Shown piece by piece: positions 17,002 to 27,701 of a stretch of 64,000 nucleotides of DNA. Every line of letters starts with the position of its first letter. Within the stretch, counting starts at the first letter, position 1. The position numbers and the translations under genes were made by a program. The notes below the pieces were generated by a model. The model was not told the origin of the DNA. It saw only the letters and a list, made by a program, of their open reading frames with translations, and made no database searches. Source of the DNA: Microbacterium sp. 1.5R (lineage in GTDB: Bacteria > Actinomycetota > Actinomycetes > Actinomycetales > Microbacteriaceae). The stretch is from NCBI RefSeq assembly GCF_007667425.1, contig NZ_VDRC01000001.1, positions 2,231,062-2,295,061 of the forward strand, read 5' to 3'.

Positions 17002-19415
17002 CCGCCGTCGCGACCGCGCTCTCGAAGGACTTCGCCGGGATGCCGGTGCGTCGCTGGATCCTCGACCTCGGCGCCACTGCTCTGCTGGTCGGGGTGTCGA
17101 TCGTCGGATTCTGGCCCACCTTCGCCGGTGCGTCGTACCTGCCGGCGGCGATCGGCGCTTTGCTCCTCGGTCTCGTCGTCGCCGCCGTGGCGGCGTGGCG
17201 GCGCTGGGGCATCCTCATCGTCACCGGCCTCACGGTCGCGGTGTACTTCGTGCTGGGCGGCGCTCTCGCCCTGCCGCACACCACCATCCTCGGCGTCATC
17301 CCGTCGCTGGAGACCCTCGAGAAACTCGCGGTCGGCACCGTCACGGCGTGGAAGCAGCTGCTCACGACCGTGGCGCCCGTCTCAGGCACCGACGGGCACT
17401 TCCTCGTGCCTTTCCTGCTCACGCTCGTCGCCACCGTTCTCACGGCGTCGCTGGCGTTGCGGACGTCTCAGGTGGCGTGGGCGCTGCTGCCGGCAGGGGT
17501 GATGCTCGTGCTGGTGATCGCGCTCGGCACGCCCGAACCCGCGTTCCCGGTGCTGCAGGGTCTCGTCTTCGCGGTGCTCGCGACCGCCTGGCTCGCGCTG
17601 CGCCAGCTGTGGGCGCCGAACAACGCCGCCGTGTCGGTGAGCGAGGTCGACCCCTCGCGCGCCGCGCACATGCGGATGCGCCGGTTGCTCGCCGGGGTGG
17701 CCGTGCTCGCCGTGGCCGGCGGCGCGGGTGTCGCGACGAGCGCGATCGCCGCTCCCGAGCAGCCGCGGCACGTGTTCCGCGATGTGATCATCCCCCCGTT
17801 CAACATCCGCGACTACCCGAGCCCGCTGCAGGCGTTCCGCAAGAACGTGCGTGACGAGGCGGGTGACACCCTGTTCACCGTCACCGGTCTGCCGAAGGGT
17901 GCGCGCGTGCGCACCGCGGTCATGGACCAGTACGACGGCATGGTCTACAACGTCACAGACGGCGGCCCCGATTCGTCGAGCGCCTTCACTCCGATCCGTG
18001 CGAACATGTCGCCGGACGCCGAGGGCATCCCGGTGACCCTGCAGGTCGAGATCGGGGAGTACCGCGGGGTGTGGGTGCCCGACGCCGGACAGGTCTCGCA
18101 GATCGACTTCACCGGGTCGCGCGCCGAAGACCTGCGCCGCTCCACCTACTACAACACCTCGACCGGCACGGCGGTGTCGACCTCGAAGCTGACCGAGGGC
18201 GACGCCTACACGGTCGATGCCGTCATCCCCGCCGAGTACGACGACACGCAGCTCGCCGACATCGGCTTCGGTTCGGTACCGCTGCCGAAGCAGAGCAACG
18301 TGCCCGAGGAGCTGACCTCGCTCGCCGCGGAGACCGTCTCGGGAGCAGAGTCTCCGATCGAGCAGGTGCGGGCGCTCGAGACGTTCCTCGCCGAGGGGGG
18401 ATTCTTCAGCCACGGTCTCGAGGGCGAGGTGCTGTCGCGCGCCGGTCACACCGCCGAGCGCATCACCACCCTCATCGGCGGCGACCAGATGATCGGCGAC
18501 GACGAGCAGTACTCGGTCGCGATGGCGCTGCTCGCGCGAGAGGTCGGCATCCCCGCGCGCGTCGTCATGGGCTTCTACCCCGACGAGGAGCAGGTCGGCG
18601 ACGCCGTCTTCACGGCGACCGGCGACAACATCCACGCCTGGGTCGAGGTGAACTTCGAGGGCCTCGGCTGGCTCACCTTCAATCCGACGCCGCCCGAGGA
18701 CAAGGTCCCGAACGACCAGAACACCAAGCCCAAGGTCGACCCGAAGCCTCAGGTGCTGCAGCCGCCGCCCCCGCCGCAGGAGCCCGTCGACCTGCCGCCC
18801 ACCCTGCCGGACGACCGCAAGGGCGACGACGAGACCCTCAACATCCTCGGCATCCTCGGCACGATCCTCGTGATCGGCGGCATCTCGCTGTCGATCCTGG
18901 CGCTCCTGGCCTCCCCGTTCATCGTGATCGGCGCGTGGAAGGCCGCGCGTCGTCGCAGCCGCCGCCATGCCGAGCGCGCGTCCGACCGCATCAGCGGCGG
19001 GTGGGACGAGCTCGCCGATCGTGCGGTCGACTACGGGGCGCGGATCCCGCCCGGCGGCACCCGGTCGGAGGAGGCGGCGACCGTCGCCGCGACCCTGACG
19101 CTCCCGCAGGTGACCACGCTCGCGCGACGCGCGGATGCCGAGGTGTTCGGCCCGGCCGAGCCCACAGCCGAAGACGTCGACGCCTTCTGGACCGAGGTCG
19201 ACACGATCGTGGGCGGCCTCGGCAAGGAGGCCGGATTCTGGAAGCGCATGAAGGCGCGGCTGAGCCTGCGGTCGCTCATGGACGGCACCGCGGTGTCGAC
19301 CGGTCTGCAGAACCTCAGAGAGGCGGCGGCCGCGCGCGTCCGCCGCGAACCTGGCACGATCGAGAACAGCCCTCGTCCGACGACCTCCACCTCAACCGAG
19401 AGCGAGACATCATGA
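16998..19415 (+). CDS. Transglutaminase-like membrane protein lacking the catalytic triad
   Basis: The protein has 805 residues. A cluster of N-terminal transmembrane helices covers about residues 20-245, like DUF3488/TgpA proteins. The extracytoplasmic region from about residue 260 carries a transglutaminase fold at 430-570. Another helix lies near 615-640 (ILGTILVIGGISLSILALLA), and a cytoplasmic tail completes it. In active members the motif is GxCEQF, then HAWVEV, then FDPTP. Here the corresponding residues are D502 (GDDEQY), H546 (HAWVEV) and N562 (FNPTP). Both the nucleophilic Cys and the Asp are replaced, so the domain is probably non-catalytic and structural or binding. It is coupled by ATGA overlaps to both neighbours. 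A Pro-rich stretch follows at about 585-600. Confidence 0.85.
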   Translation: MTAVATALSKDFAGMPVRRWILDLGATALLVGVSIVGFWPTFAGASYLPAAIGALLLGLVVAAVAAWRRWGILIVTGLTVAVYFVLGGALALPHTTILGVIPSLETLEKLAVGTVTAWKQLLTTVAPVSGTDGHFLVPFLLTLVATVLTASLALRTSQVAWALLPAGVMLVLVIALGTPEPAFPVLQGLVFAVLATAWLALRQLWAPNNAAVSVSEVDPSRAAHMRMRRLLAGVAVLAVAGGAGVATSAIAAPEQPRHVFRDVIIPPFNIRDYPSPLQAFRKNVRDEAGDTLFTVTGLPKGARVRTAVMDQYDGMVYNVTDGGPDSSSAFTPIRANMSPDAEGIPVTLQVEIGEYRGVWVPDAGQVSQIDFTGSRAEDLRRSTYYNTSTGTAVSTSKLTEGDAYTVDAVIPAEYDDTQLADIGFGSVPLPKQSNVPEELTSLAAETVSGAESPIEQVRALETFLAEGGFFSHGLEGEVLSRAGHTAERITTLIGGDQMIGDDEQYSVAMALLAREVGIPARVVMGFYPDEEQVGDAVFTATGDNIHAWVEVNFEGLGWLTFNPTPPEDKVPNDQNTKPKVDPKPQVLQPPPPPQEPVDLPPTLPDDRKGDDETLNILGILGTILVIGGISLSILALLASPFIVIGAWKAARRRSRRHAERASDRISGGWDELADRAVDYGARIPPGGTRSEEAATVAATLTLPQVTTLARRADAEVFGPAEPTAEDVDAFWTEVDTIVGGLGKEAGFWKRMKARLSLRSLMDGTAVSTGLQNLREAAAARVRREPGTIENSPRPTTSTSTESETS

Positions 19416-20911
19416 CGCAGCCCTCGTCCGGCGGCATCGCCCCGATCTCCCGGCGCGCGATCGCCTACCTGATCGACGCGCTGATCGCCGGCGGCATCGC
19501 CGTGGTCCTGTTCGGCGCCCTGCTGCTGGCGTCGTCGCTCTCGGGGTCACTCGAAGCGTCGATCGGGATCCTGCTCATCGGCGGGCCGCTCGTGAGTCTG
19601 CTGGTGCTCGGGTGGTTCGTGTTCTACACGTTCATGCAGGCGGGCCGGGGCTCCATCGGCATGCGCGCCCAGGGTCTGCGGCTCGTGTCGGAAGACGGCT
19701 CGAGCCTCGGCTTCGGACGGACGCTGCTGCGCAACGTCATCTTCGGCCTCGCCGCGGGCATCGTGGTGGGGTACTTCACGCCTCTGTTCGACGGGTCGGG
19801 GCGTTTCCAGGGCTGGCACGACAAGGTCGCGAAGTCGCTGATGCTCGACGCACGCGCCGACGGGTCAGGGGCGCAGACGCGGCCGACTGCAGTGTCGGCA
19901 CCGGCGGCCGGGCAGGCGGCAGGTCAGGCGCCGACGGCAGGTCAGGCGCCGACGGCAGGTCAGGCGCCGGCGGCAGATCAGGCGTTCCCGGCGCCGGGGT
20001 ATGCGGCGCCGTCCGCGGCCGGAGCGCCGGCCATCCCCGGCATCCCGGCCCCGCCGTCCGCACCGCAGAGCTTCGCGGCACCTCAGGCTCCGCAGTACGC
20101 GCCCCCGCAACCCTACGCGCCCGCCCCCGCGGTGCCACCGGTGCCCCCGATGCCGGTGGCACCGGGATCGGATGCCGCCACGGCTCCCTCGACTGCAGGC
20201 CCGCTAACCGATTCCGACGAGACCCCCTCCGACGTCTCCGCCGCGCCGCCTGCTCCCGCTGCGCCGCCTGCTCCCGCTGCGCCGGCTCCGGCCGCTCCCG
20301 CTGCTCCGCCTGCTCCCGCGACGCGCGACGAGGGCGTGATCGCGTTCGTCCCCGGGATCACTCTGGATGCTCCGCCGCAGCGCGCGGCTGCGCCGGAGGC
20401 CTCCGCTGCACCGGCACCGGCACCGGCACCGGCGGCGGAGGCGCCAGTTGCGATCCCCCCGGCCCCCGCCTTCCCCGCCGCGCCGGCCTTCCCCGCAGCC
20501 CCCGCTTTCCCCGCCGCGCCGACGGTCGATGCCGATCAGCCCGAAGGTGTCGCGGATGACCTGGAGGAGACGCGCATCAGCATCCCCGGTCACCGCCTCG
20601 TCTTCACGTGGGACGACGGGACCCGCGTCACCGTCTCGCGGCGTACCGTCTTCGGACGCAACCCCGAGCAGGAGGAGGGCGCGGTCGTCGTGCCCGTGCG
20701 CGACGAGACGCTGTCGCTGTCGAAGACCCACTTCGAGGCCGCGGCGTCGACCTCGGGCGGCTGGGTGCTCGACCGCTTCTCGACGAACGGCTTGACCCTG
20801 GTCCGCGACGGGCAGCGCATGGCATGCCCGGCCGGCCAGAGAGTGCCGGTGCGGCTCGGCGACGCACTCGAGATCGGTGACCGCATCGTGACGATCGGCG
20901 GGTACGCATGA
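19412..20911 (+). CDS. RDD membrane domain fused to an FHA domain
   Basis: The protein has 499 residues. The N-terminal RDD domain (about 8-150) starts with ISRRAIAYLIDALIAGG, has three hydrophobic segments and contains GRGSIGMRAQGLRLV. A long Ala/Pro/Gln-rich linker (155-385) contains an 18-bp DNA repeat encoding AGQAPT units at about 19914-19980. Residues 400-499 form an FHA domain (VFGRNP, LSLSKTHFE, WVLDRFSTNGLTLV), a phosphothreonine reader. It likely tethers phosphorylated partners, such as kinase targets made by this operon, to the membrane. Both ends overlap neighbours by ATGA. Confidence 0.87.
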   Translation: MTQPSSGGIAPISRRAIAYLIDALIAGGIAVVLFGALLLASSLSGSLEASIGILLIGGPLVSLLVLGWFVFYTFMQAGRGSIGMRAQGLRLVSEDGSSLGFGRTLLRNVIFGLAAGIVVGYFTPLFDGSGRFQGWHDKVAKSLMLDARADGSGAQTRPTAVSAPAAGQAAGQAPTAGQAPTAGQAPAADQAFPAPGYAAPSAAGAPAIPGIPAPPSAPQSFAAPQAPQYAPPQPYAPAPAVPPVPPMPVAPGSDAATAPSTAGPLTDSDETPSDVSAAPPAPAAPPAPAAPAPAAPAAPPAPATRDEGVIAFVPGITLDAPPQRAAAPEASAAPAPAPAPAAEAPVAIPPAPAFPAAPAFPAAPAFPAAPTVDADQPEGVADDLEETRISIPGHRLVFTWDDGTRVTVSRRTVFGRNPEQEEGAVVVPVRDETLSLSKTHFEAAASTSGGWVLDRFSTNGLTLVRDGQRMACPAGQRVPVRLGDALEIGDRIVTIGGYA

Positions 20912-21719
20912 GCATCCCGCTGGCGGTCTCGACGGGTGCGGCCACGCACACCGGTCTGCGCCGAACGCTGAACGAAGACGCGTTCCTCGCGGACTCGCCG
21001 GTGTTCCTCGTCGCCGACGGAATGGGCGGGCACGAGGCAGGAGAACGAGCGAGCGCGGCCGTGATCGCCGAGTTCGCACGCCACACCGGACGCCCGGCTC
21101 TCGACCTCGACGATGTGCGCGACGCCGTGGCCGTCGCGCGGTCGGCGGTCGAGGGGCTCTCGACCACGAGCAATGGGCGCGCCGGGACGACGCTCAGCGG
21201 CGTCATCATCGCGAACGTCGACGGCATGGGCTACTGGCTGGTCCTCAACATCGGCGACTCGCGGGTGTACCGCCTCGAAGACGGCGACCTCGAGCAGGTG
21301 AGCGTCGACCACTCCGTCGTCCAGGAGCTCGTCGAGTCCGGCGAGCTGCGACCGGAAGACGCGCAGACCGATCGTCGACGCAACATCATCACCCGTGCGA
21401 TCGGCGCGGGGAGCGACGGCGAGGTCGACTACTGGCTGTTCCCGGCCGAGCTCGGCGATCGTCTGCTGGTCTGCTCGGACGGGCTCTCGTCCGAGCTCAG
21501 CGACGGCGCGATCCGCGAGATCCTCATGGTCGAGGATGACCCGCAGCGTGCCGCCGACATCCTCGTGTCCAGCGCCGTGCACGCGGGCGGACGCGACAAC
21601 GTCACCGTCGTCGTGATCGACGCGATCGCCGTGGCCTCCCGCCCTGGGACGCTCGTCGAGACCGATGAACCGGATATCGCGGACACGCGTCCGCGCGAAG
21701 CCGCAGGAGGAGTGCGCTG

Positions 21720-21720
<1 letters not shown>
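20908..21720 (+). CDS. PP2C-type Ser/Thr protein phosphatase
   Basis: The protein has 270 residues, a single soluble PP2C (PPM) domain. All metal-binding motifs are present: RTLNEDAFL, LVADGMGGHEAGERAS, LNIGDSRVYRL, LLVCSDGLSSEL and GGRDNVTVVVI. It should dephosphorylate phosphothreonine and phosphoserine residues with Mn2+ or Mg2+. It most likely opposes the kinase at 23327-24988 and controls binding by the FHA proteins of the same operon. It overlaps the RDD-FHA gene by ATGA and the next gene by TGATG. Confidence 0.93.
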
Positions 21721-23326
<1,606 letters not shown>

Positions 23327-23330
<4 letters not shown>

Positions 23331-24988
23331 GTCGGCGTCCCTCACCGCCGCCCGAACTCCCGGGCTTCACCTACGTCGAGCCGCTCGGCACCGGCGGCTT
23401 CGCTGACGTCTTCCTGTACGAGCAGCAGATGCCCCGCCGCCGCGTCGCGGTCAAGGTCCTGCTCGCCGACCGTCTCGCGAGCAGCGCGGCGCAGGAGTTC
23501 GCCGACGAGGCGAACGTCATGGCCATGCTGTCGACGCATCCGGCGATCGTCACGATCTACCAGGCAGGGGTGGCCGGGGACGGCCGTCCGTACCTCGTGA
23601 TGGAGTACTGCCCGCGGCCGAACCTGCAGGTGCGCGCGCGCAAGGAGCCGTTCTCGGTCGCCGAGGCCCTGCGCGTCGGCGTGCAGGTCGCCGGTGCGGT
23701 CGAGACCGCCCACCGTGCAGGAGTGCTGCACCGCGACATCAAGCCGGCGAACATCCTCGTCACCGAGTACAACCGGCCGGCGCTCACCGACTTCGGCATC
23801 GCGTCGACGGCCGGGGCCACCGGCGAGGCGTCCGGCATGTCGATCCCGTGGTCGCCCCCCGAGTCGTTCGCCGACCCGCCGCAGAGCGGTCCGCGGACCG
23901 ACGTGTGGGCGCTCGGCGCGACGCTGTACACCCTGCTCGCCGGCCGCTCGCCGTTCGAGCGGCAAGGCGAGCGGAACTCCGGCGCCGACCTGATCGAGCG
24001 CATCGAACGGGCGGCGCTGCTGCCCCTGGGGCGGCCGGATTCCCCCGACAGCCTGCAGCGCGTGCTCGAGCGCTCGATGGCGAAGAATCCCGATGACCGC
24101 TTCCCCAGCGCCGTGGCGTTCGCGCGGGCGTTGCAGAAGGTGCAGATCGAGCTGTCGCACTCGGTGACCCCGATCGACATCGTCGACGACCACCCGCCGG
24201 CCGAGGATCTCGATGACGACAACGACGGTCTCACCCGGGTCCGCGAGATCGTCAGCATCGATCCCGACGTCGCCGCGTTCACGCGACCGTCGGCCGCCAC
24301 ACAGCCCAAGGGGCCGTCGTTCGCGTCGCCCGAAGTGCCCCGCTTCGACAGCCCTGATCCGGTCGACGAGGCGACGCAGTTGCGCGCCCCGACCGCGGCT
24401 CCGGTGCCCGACGACGACGACCGCACCGTCGCGCGGGGACCAGTGGTCGTGTCGCCGCAGGCCGGCGGAACGGTCGCGCCGACGGCGTCCGGTCCGTCCT
24501 CCGCCGACACTGCGCACGCGCACCCGTCGACGACCTCCGAGACGGAGTCCGCGGAACCGCCGTCGCAGCCGGCGCGGAGTCGCAAGGGCCTCTGGATCGG
24601 CCTCGTCGCAGCGGGCGTCGTCGTGGTCGCCGGCGCGATCGTCGGGCTCAACCTGCTGGTCGCGAGCATGCCGGCCCCGGATCCGGTCGCCACCGAGGAC
24701 GAGGTCGATCCGCAAGATGTCGTGTCCGACGTCGTCCCCAAGGTCTCCGACCTCGCGGGCACGAGATCGGGGGACAGCGTCACCTTCACGTGGACCAACA
24801 CGGATCCGCTGGAAGGCGACAGCTTCATCTGGATGCCGATCGACCTCAGCGGCGCGGGCACGCCGTCGACCACGGCGGAGACGACCGCGACGGTCACCGG
24901 CGCTGCCGCGGGGCAGGTGTGCATCGACGTCTCCCTGCGCAGGGACGATGGTCGGGCGTCGGAACCGGTGCGGGGGTGCGTGGGATGA
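23327..24988 (+). CDS. Transmembrane Ser/Thr protein kinase
   Basis: The protein has 553 residues. The kinase domain covers about 10-275 with a Gly loop (GTGGFADVF), catalytic Lys at K43 (VAVKVL), HRDIKPANILV with H135 and D137, and DFG in LTDFGIAS. A Thr/Pro-rich juxtamembrane linker follows. A single transmembrane helix lies near 423-446 (LWIGLVAAGVVVVAGAIVGL), and the outer domain of about 100 residues resembles fibronectin III (TFTWTNTDPL). PASTA repeats are absent, unlike PknB. With the PP2C phosphatase and several FHA proteins it forms a full write-erase-read set inside the T7SS operon. Start GTG 23327 overlaps the preceding stop. Confidence 0.93.
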
Positions 24989-25713
24989 CGGACGTGACGG
25001 ATGTCGGTGTGATCACCGTCGAATTCGCGGGAGAGTACTTCCCCATCGAGTCGGGACGCAGGTTCACCGTCGGACGCGAGGGCGACCTCGCGATCGACGA
25101 CAACCTGTTCCTGCACCGGCACTTCCTCGAGATCTCCGAGGTGAGCGGACTGTGGTGGCTGTCGAACATCGGCTCACGCCTCACGGCGTCCGTCACGGAC
25201 AGTGCGGGGGGTGTGCAGGCCTGGTTGTCGCCCGGTGCGCGGCTGCCGCTCGTGTTCGAGGCGACGACCGTGGTCTTCAGCGCGGGCCCGACGACCTACG
25301 AGTTCGTCGTGCACGCGACGCAGCCGACCTTCCGCGCCACGCAGCGCGAGGTCACGAGCGGTGATTCGACGATCGGCGACGTTCCGCTCACCGAGAGCCA
25401 GAGGCTTCTCATCCTGGCCCTCGCCGAGCCGCAGCTGCTGCGCGACGGCACGGGCATGAGCGAGATTCCGACGTCGGCCAGGGCGGCGGCGCGGCTCGGC
25501 TGGACGGTCACGCGCTTCAACCGCAAGCTCGACAACGTGTGCGACAAGCTCGACCGCATCGGCGTCCCCGGCATGCGCGGCGGGCAGCGTTCGTTCGCGA
25601 CGAACCGCCGGGCGCGGCTGGTCGAGTACACGATCGCGACGCGCCTCGTGACCAAGGAGGACCTCGTCGATCTCGACCGCCCGCAGACGTCGGGCGAGGA
25701 TGAGGATGCCTGA
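24985..25713 (+). CDS. FHA-like domain fused to a C-terminal helix-turn-helix-like region
   Basis: The protein has 242 residues; the ATG at 24985 overlaps the kinase stop (ATGA). Residues 5-110 look like a diverged FHA domain (FTVGREGDLAIDDN, then LHRHFLEIS). Residues 135-225 are rich in helices and basic residues, with LTESQRLLILALAEPQLL, then ARAAARLGWTVTRFNRKLDNV and RRARLVEYTI. That arrangement resembles a winged helix-turn-helix. A phosphorylation-responsive regulator of this locus is a reasonable inference. The FHA serine/asparagine pattern is weak, so the N-terminal assignment carries some uncertainty. Confidence 0.72.
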   Translation: MTDVTDVGVITVEFAGEYFPIESGRRFTVGREGDLAIDDNLFLHRHFLEISEVSGLWWLSNIGSRLTASVTDSAGGVQAWLSPGARLPLVFEATTVVFSAGPTTYEFVVHATQPTFRATQREVTSGDSTIGDVPLTESQRLLILALAEPQLLRDGTGMSEIPTSARAAARLGWTVTRFNRKLDNVCDKLDRIGVPGMRGGQRSFATNRRARLVEYTIATRLVTKEDLVDLDRPQTSGEDEDA

Positions 25714-25725
25714 CGCCGCTCGACC

Positions 25726-26508
25726 GTGGCGAGGGCGATCGTGAACGAGCTGAGCGCCCTCGGTCTCTCGCCGCGCCAGGAGGAAGAGTGGCGCGACTTC
25801 TTCGCGAGCGGACGGGTTTTCGCCGTGCCGCTGGACCGCCGGCGGGTGCGGGCGCGCCTCCGCGCCGCGATGGTCGTCATGGTGATCGCGGTCTTCGTGC
25901 TGCTCCTCGCTGCCGTGACGTTCGTCGCGGTGCTCGTGCTGCACATCGGCGGACCGGTCACGGTACTTCTGCTCGCCCTGCTCATGCTGGCCGCCGCGAT
26001 CATGGCCCTGCGCTTCGGCTTGCTGCGCCGCCGCCTGCGCATCGGCCGCGGCTCCGGTGACGACTACCTCGTCGTCAGCGCCGAGGGGATGCGCATCGCC
26101 GGTCACGTCGACGTGCCGTGGACCGCCGTGATCGGCGGCGTCGGTTTCGACGACCGTGGCGCCGGTGTGCCGCTGCTGCGCGGGCCGGCCGCCGCGATCG
26201 AGCGATCGGCGGGTCGCGTCCAGGCCGAGTTCGTCTTCGGGGTGCGCGGAGTGCGCGCCCTCCGCGACGGGGCCCCGCACGACCTGCGGGCGTTGTTCGA
26301 GGTGATCGAGCACCACGGCGGCATCCGTCTGCCCCTCGACACCATGGTCGACCCGGAGAGCGTCCTCGCATCGCTCGCCGCGATCTGCATCGCCGGTCGC
26401 CGCGCAGGCGTCGATGTCGAGGTCACCGCCGACCGCTCCACGATCTACACGAGAACAGTCGCCCTGCTCGGCCCGGAGAAGACTCCGCCGGCCGACGGGC
26501 GGGGATGA
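25726..26508 (+). CDS. Membrane protein of unknown function
   Basis: The protein has 260 residues from GTG 25726 (GTG 25741 is an alternative). A soluble N-terminal 40 residues precede two adjacent transmembrane helices at about 47-93 (VVMVIAVFVLLLAAVTFVAV and VTVLLLALLMLAAAIMAL). The remaining cytoplasmic part has a beta-rich start (DYLVVSAEGMRIAGHVDVPW) reminiscent of PH-like domains. I do not recognise the family. It lies 12 bases after the FHA-HTH gene in the same operon and overlaps or abuts the next small gene, so it is probably an accessory component of the T7SS-like apparatus. Confidence 0.7.
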   Translation: MARAIVNELSALGLSPRQEEEWRDFFASGRVFAVPLDRRRVRARLRAAMVVMVIAVFVLLLAAVTFVAVLVLHIGGPVTVLLLALLMLAAAIMALRFGLLRRRLRIGRGSGDDYLVVSAEGMRIAGHVDVPWTAVIGGVGFDDRGAGVPLLRGPAAAIERSAGRVQAEFVFGVRGVRALRDGAPHDLRALFEVIEHHGGIRLPLDTMVDPESVLASLAAICIAGRRAGVDVEVTADRSTIYTRTVALLGPEKTPPADGRG

Positions 26509-26522
26509 GAGGAACGAACACC

Positions 26523-26882
26523 ATGGCCGACCTCCGCGCCAGCCGCTGCGACCAGCTCACCGCCCCCGTGACCGCCCTGACCGTTGCGGTCGTGGGGTGC
26601 AACGACCGCCTCCCGCACACCTTCACCGACGTCATCACCGCGGCGGAGGACGTCAGGGACATCGCCGAGCTGGGCTCGGGGGGAGTCGACGACAACGATT
26701 ACGTGGCGTGGGCGGCCGGCGCCCCGGCGACGCTCACCGCGATGATCGAGGCGGCGCAGGCGAAGAGCACCGCCGGGATCTGGGAGGCGTTCTCCCACCC
26801 GCAGTTCGGCCTGCACCGACTCGCCTCGGCGTGCGCCGGGCTGCCGGGCTGGGCGATGCCGGAAGGATCCGAGTTCGCCTGA
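26523..26882 (+). CDS. Small protein of unknown function at the operon end
   Basis: The protein has 119 residues. The ATG at 26523 is preferred because AGAGGAAC lies 8 bases upstream; the ATG at 26505, which overlaps the previous stop, is the alternative. It is soluble and contains helical stretches (AAEDVRDIAELG, ATLTAMIEAAQAKS). Its size resembles WXG100 proteins but no WxG turn is present. It is the last gene of the operon. The stop codon lies in the first unit of a 14-bp tandem repeat. Function is unknown. Confidence 0.6.
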   Translation: MADLRASRCDQLTAPVTALTVAVVGCNDRLPHTFTDVITAAEDVRDIAELGSGGVDDNDYVAWAAGAPATLTAMIEAAQAKSTAGIWEAFSHPQFGLHRLASACAGLPGWAMPEGSEFA

Positions 26883-26934
26883 GCCGCGCAGCCTGAGCCG
26901 CGCAGCCTGAGCCGCGCAGCCTGAGCCGCGCGGC
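26879..26934. repeat. Four tandem copies of a 14-bp unit
   Basis: The unit CTGAGCCGCGCAGC is repeated four times, the last with one change (GCGG for GCAG). It begins at the stop codon of the preceding gene. Because 14 is not divisible by three, its TGA occurs in all three frames. It lies between convergent transcription units (forward operon and reverse lipoprotein gene). Confidence 0.85.
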
Positions 26935-26945
26935 CAGTCAGCCTG

Positions 26946-27701
26946 TCAGCACCCGGCGGGCGATCCGAGGTCGGGCACGTCGATCTCCTCGCCCCACCCC
27001 GAGAACTCCAGCTGCAGCGCCCCGGCCGCATCGGCTCGGGTGAGCGTCGTCGGCAGGGCGGATCCCTCGGTGCTCACCGCCAGCGCGCCGAGGGTTCCAT
27101 CGGCCCCGAGCACGAGGTCGACGGCGTCGCCCGACGGGGCCGACAGCTTCGAGGCGTCTGCGGTGTACTCGGCGATCGTCTGGAGCGGATGCAGCAGCGC
27201 ACCCCATCGCGTGAGCGCGTCGTCGTCGTCGGCCACGCACCGGAATTCACCGGGTTCGAGGTCCTCCGTCGCGGTCGCCGTCGACGGCTTCACGTAAGCC
27301 TGGCCGTCGGACACGACGATCGTGGTCGTGTCCCCGTCGATCGTGAACGCCGCCACGGTCTGCTCGCTCGAGCCGTCGACCTCGACCTCGAGGGTGCGCC
27401 CGGCGCCGTTCGTGTAGGTGCCGGTCATCGTCGCGGTGCCCGCCTCGCGCACCGCGGCCAGGATGGTGGCGCGAGCCGACGCGGCATCCAGCAGCACCAG
27501 TCCGTTGCCCGATGTCTCCTCGTCCCACGCGCCGAGGTCGATGTGGGTGGGCGACGGGACCGGGTCCGCGGGCTTCGCCGACCCCGAGCAGCCGGTCAGC
27601 ATCAGAGCGGCGCCGAGCAGGGCGGCGATCAACCGCCGGTCGCTCGGCCGGCGGTGACTGCGCCGCCGGTCACTGCGCCGCCGGTCACTCAGCCGCGGCA
27701 T
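26946..27701 (-). CDS. Lipoprotein of unknown function
   Basis: The protein has about 251 residues. The start at 27701 is chosen because it gives a normal lipoprotein signal: a very basic N-region (RRRSDRRRSHRRPSDRR), a hydrophobic stretch and lipobox LTGC. The basic region is encoded by a short tandem DNA repeat (CGCCGGTCACTG) near 27655-27690. The mature part reads like a LppX/LprG-type or DUF-type outer-leaflet domain with TMTGTYTNGAGRTLEVEVDG and DDTTTIVVSDGQAYVKPS-like strands. I am not certain of the family. It overlaps the 3' end of the upstream reverse gene by 17 bases, so the two are coupled. Confidence 0.75.
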   Translation of the reverse strand: MPRLSDRRRSDRRRSHRRPSDRRLIAALLGAALMLTGCSGSAKPADPVPSPTHIDLGAWDEETSGNGLVLLDAASARATILAAVREAGTATMTGTYTNGAGRTLEVEVDGSSEQTVAAFTIDGDTTTIVVSDGQAYVKPSTATATEDLEPGEFRCVADDDDALTRWGALLHPLQTIAEYTADASKLSAPSGDAVDLVLGADGTLGALAVSTEGSALPTTLTRADAAGALQLEFSGWGEEIDVPDLGSPAGC

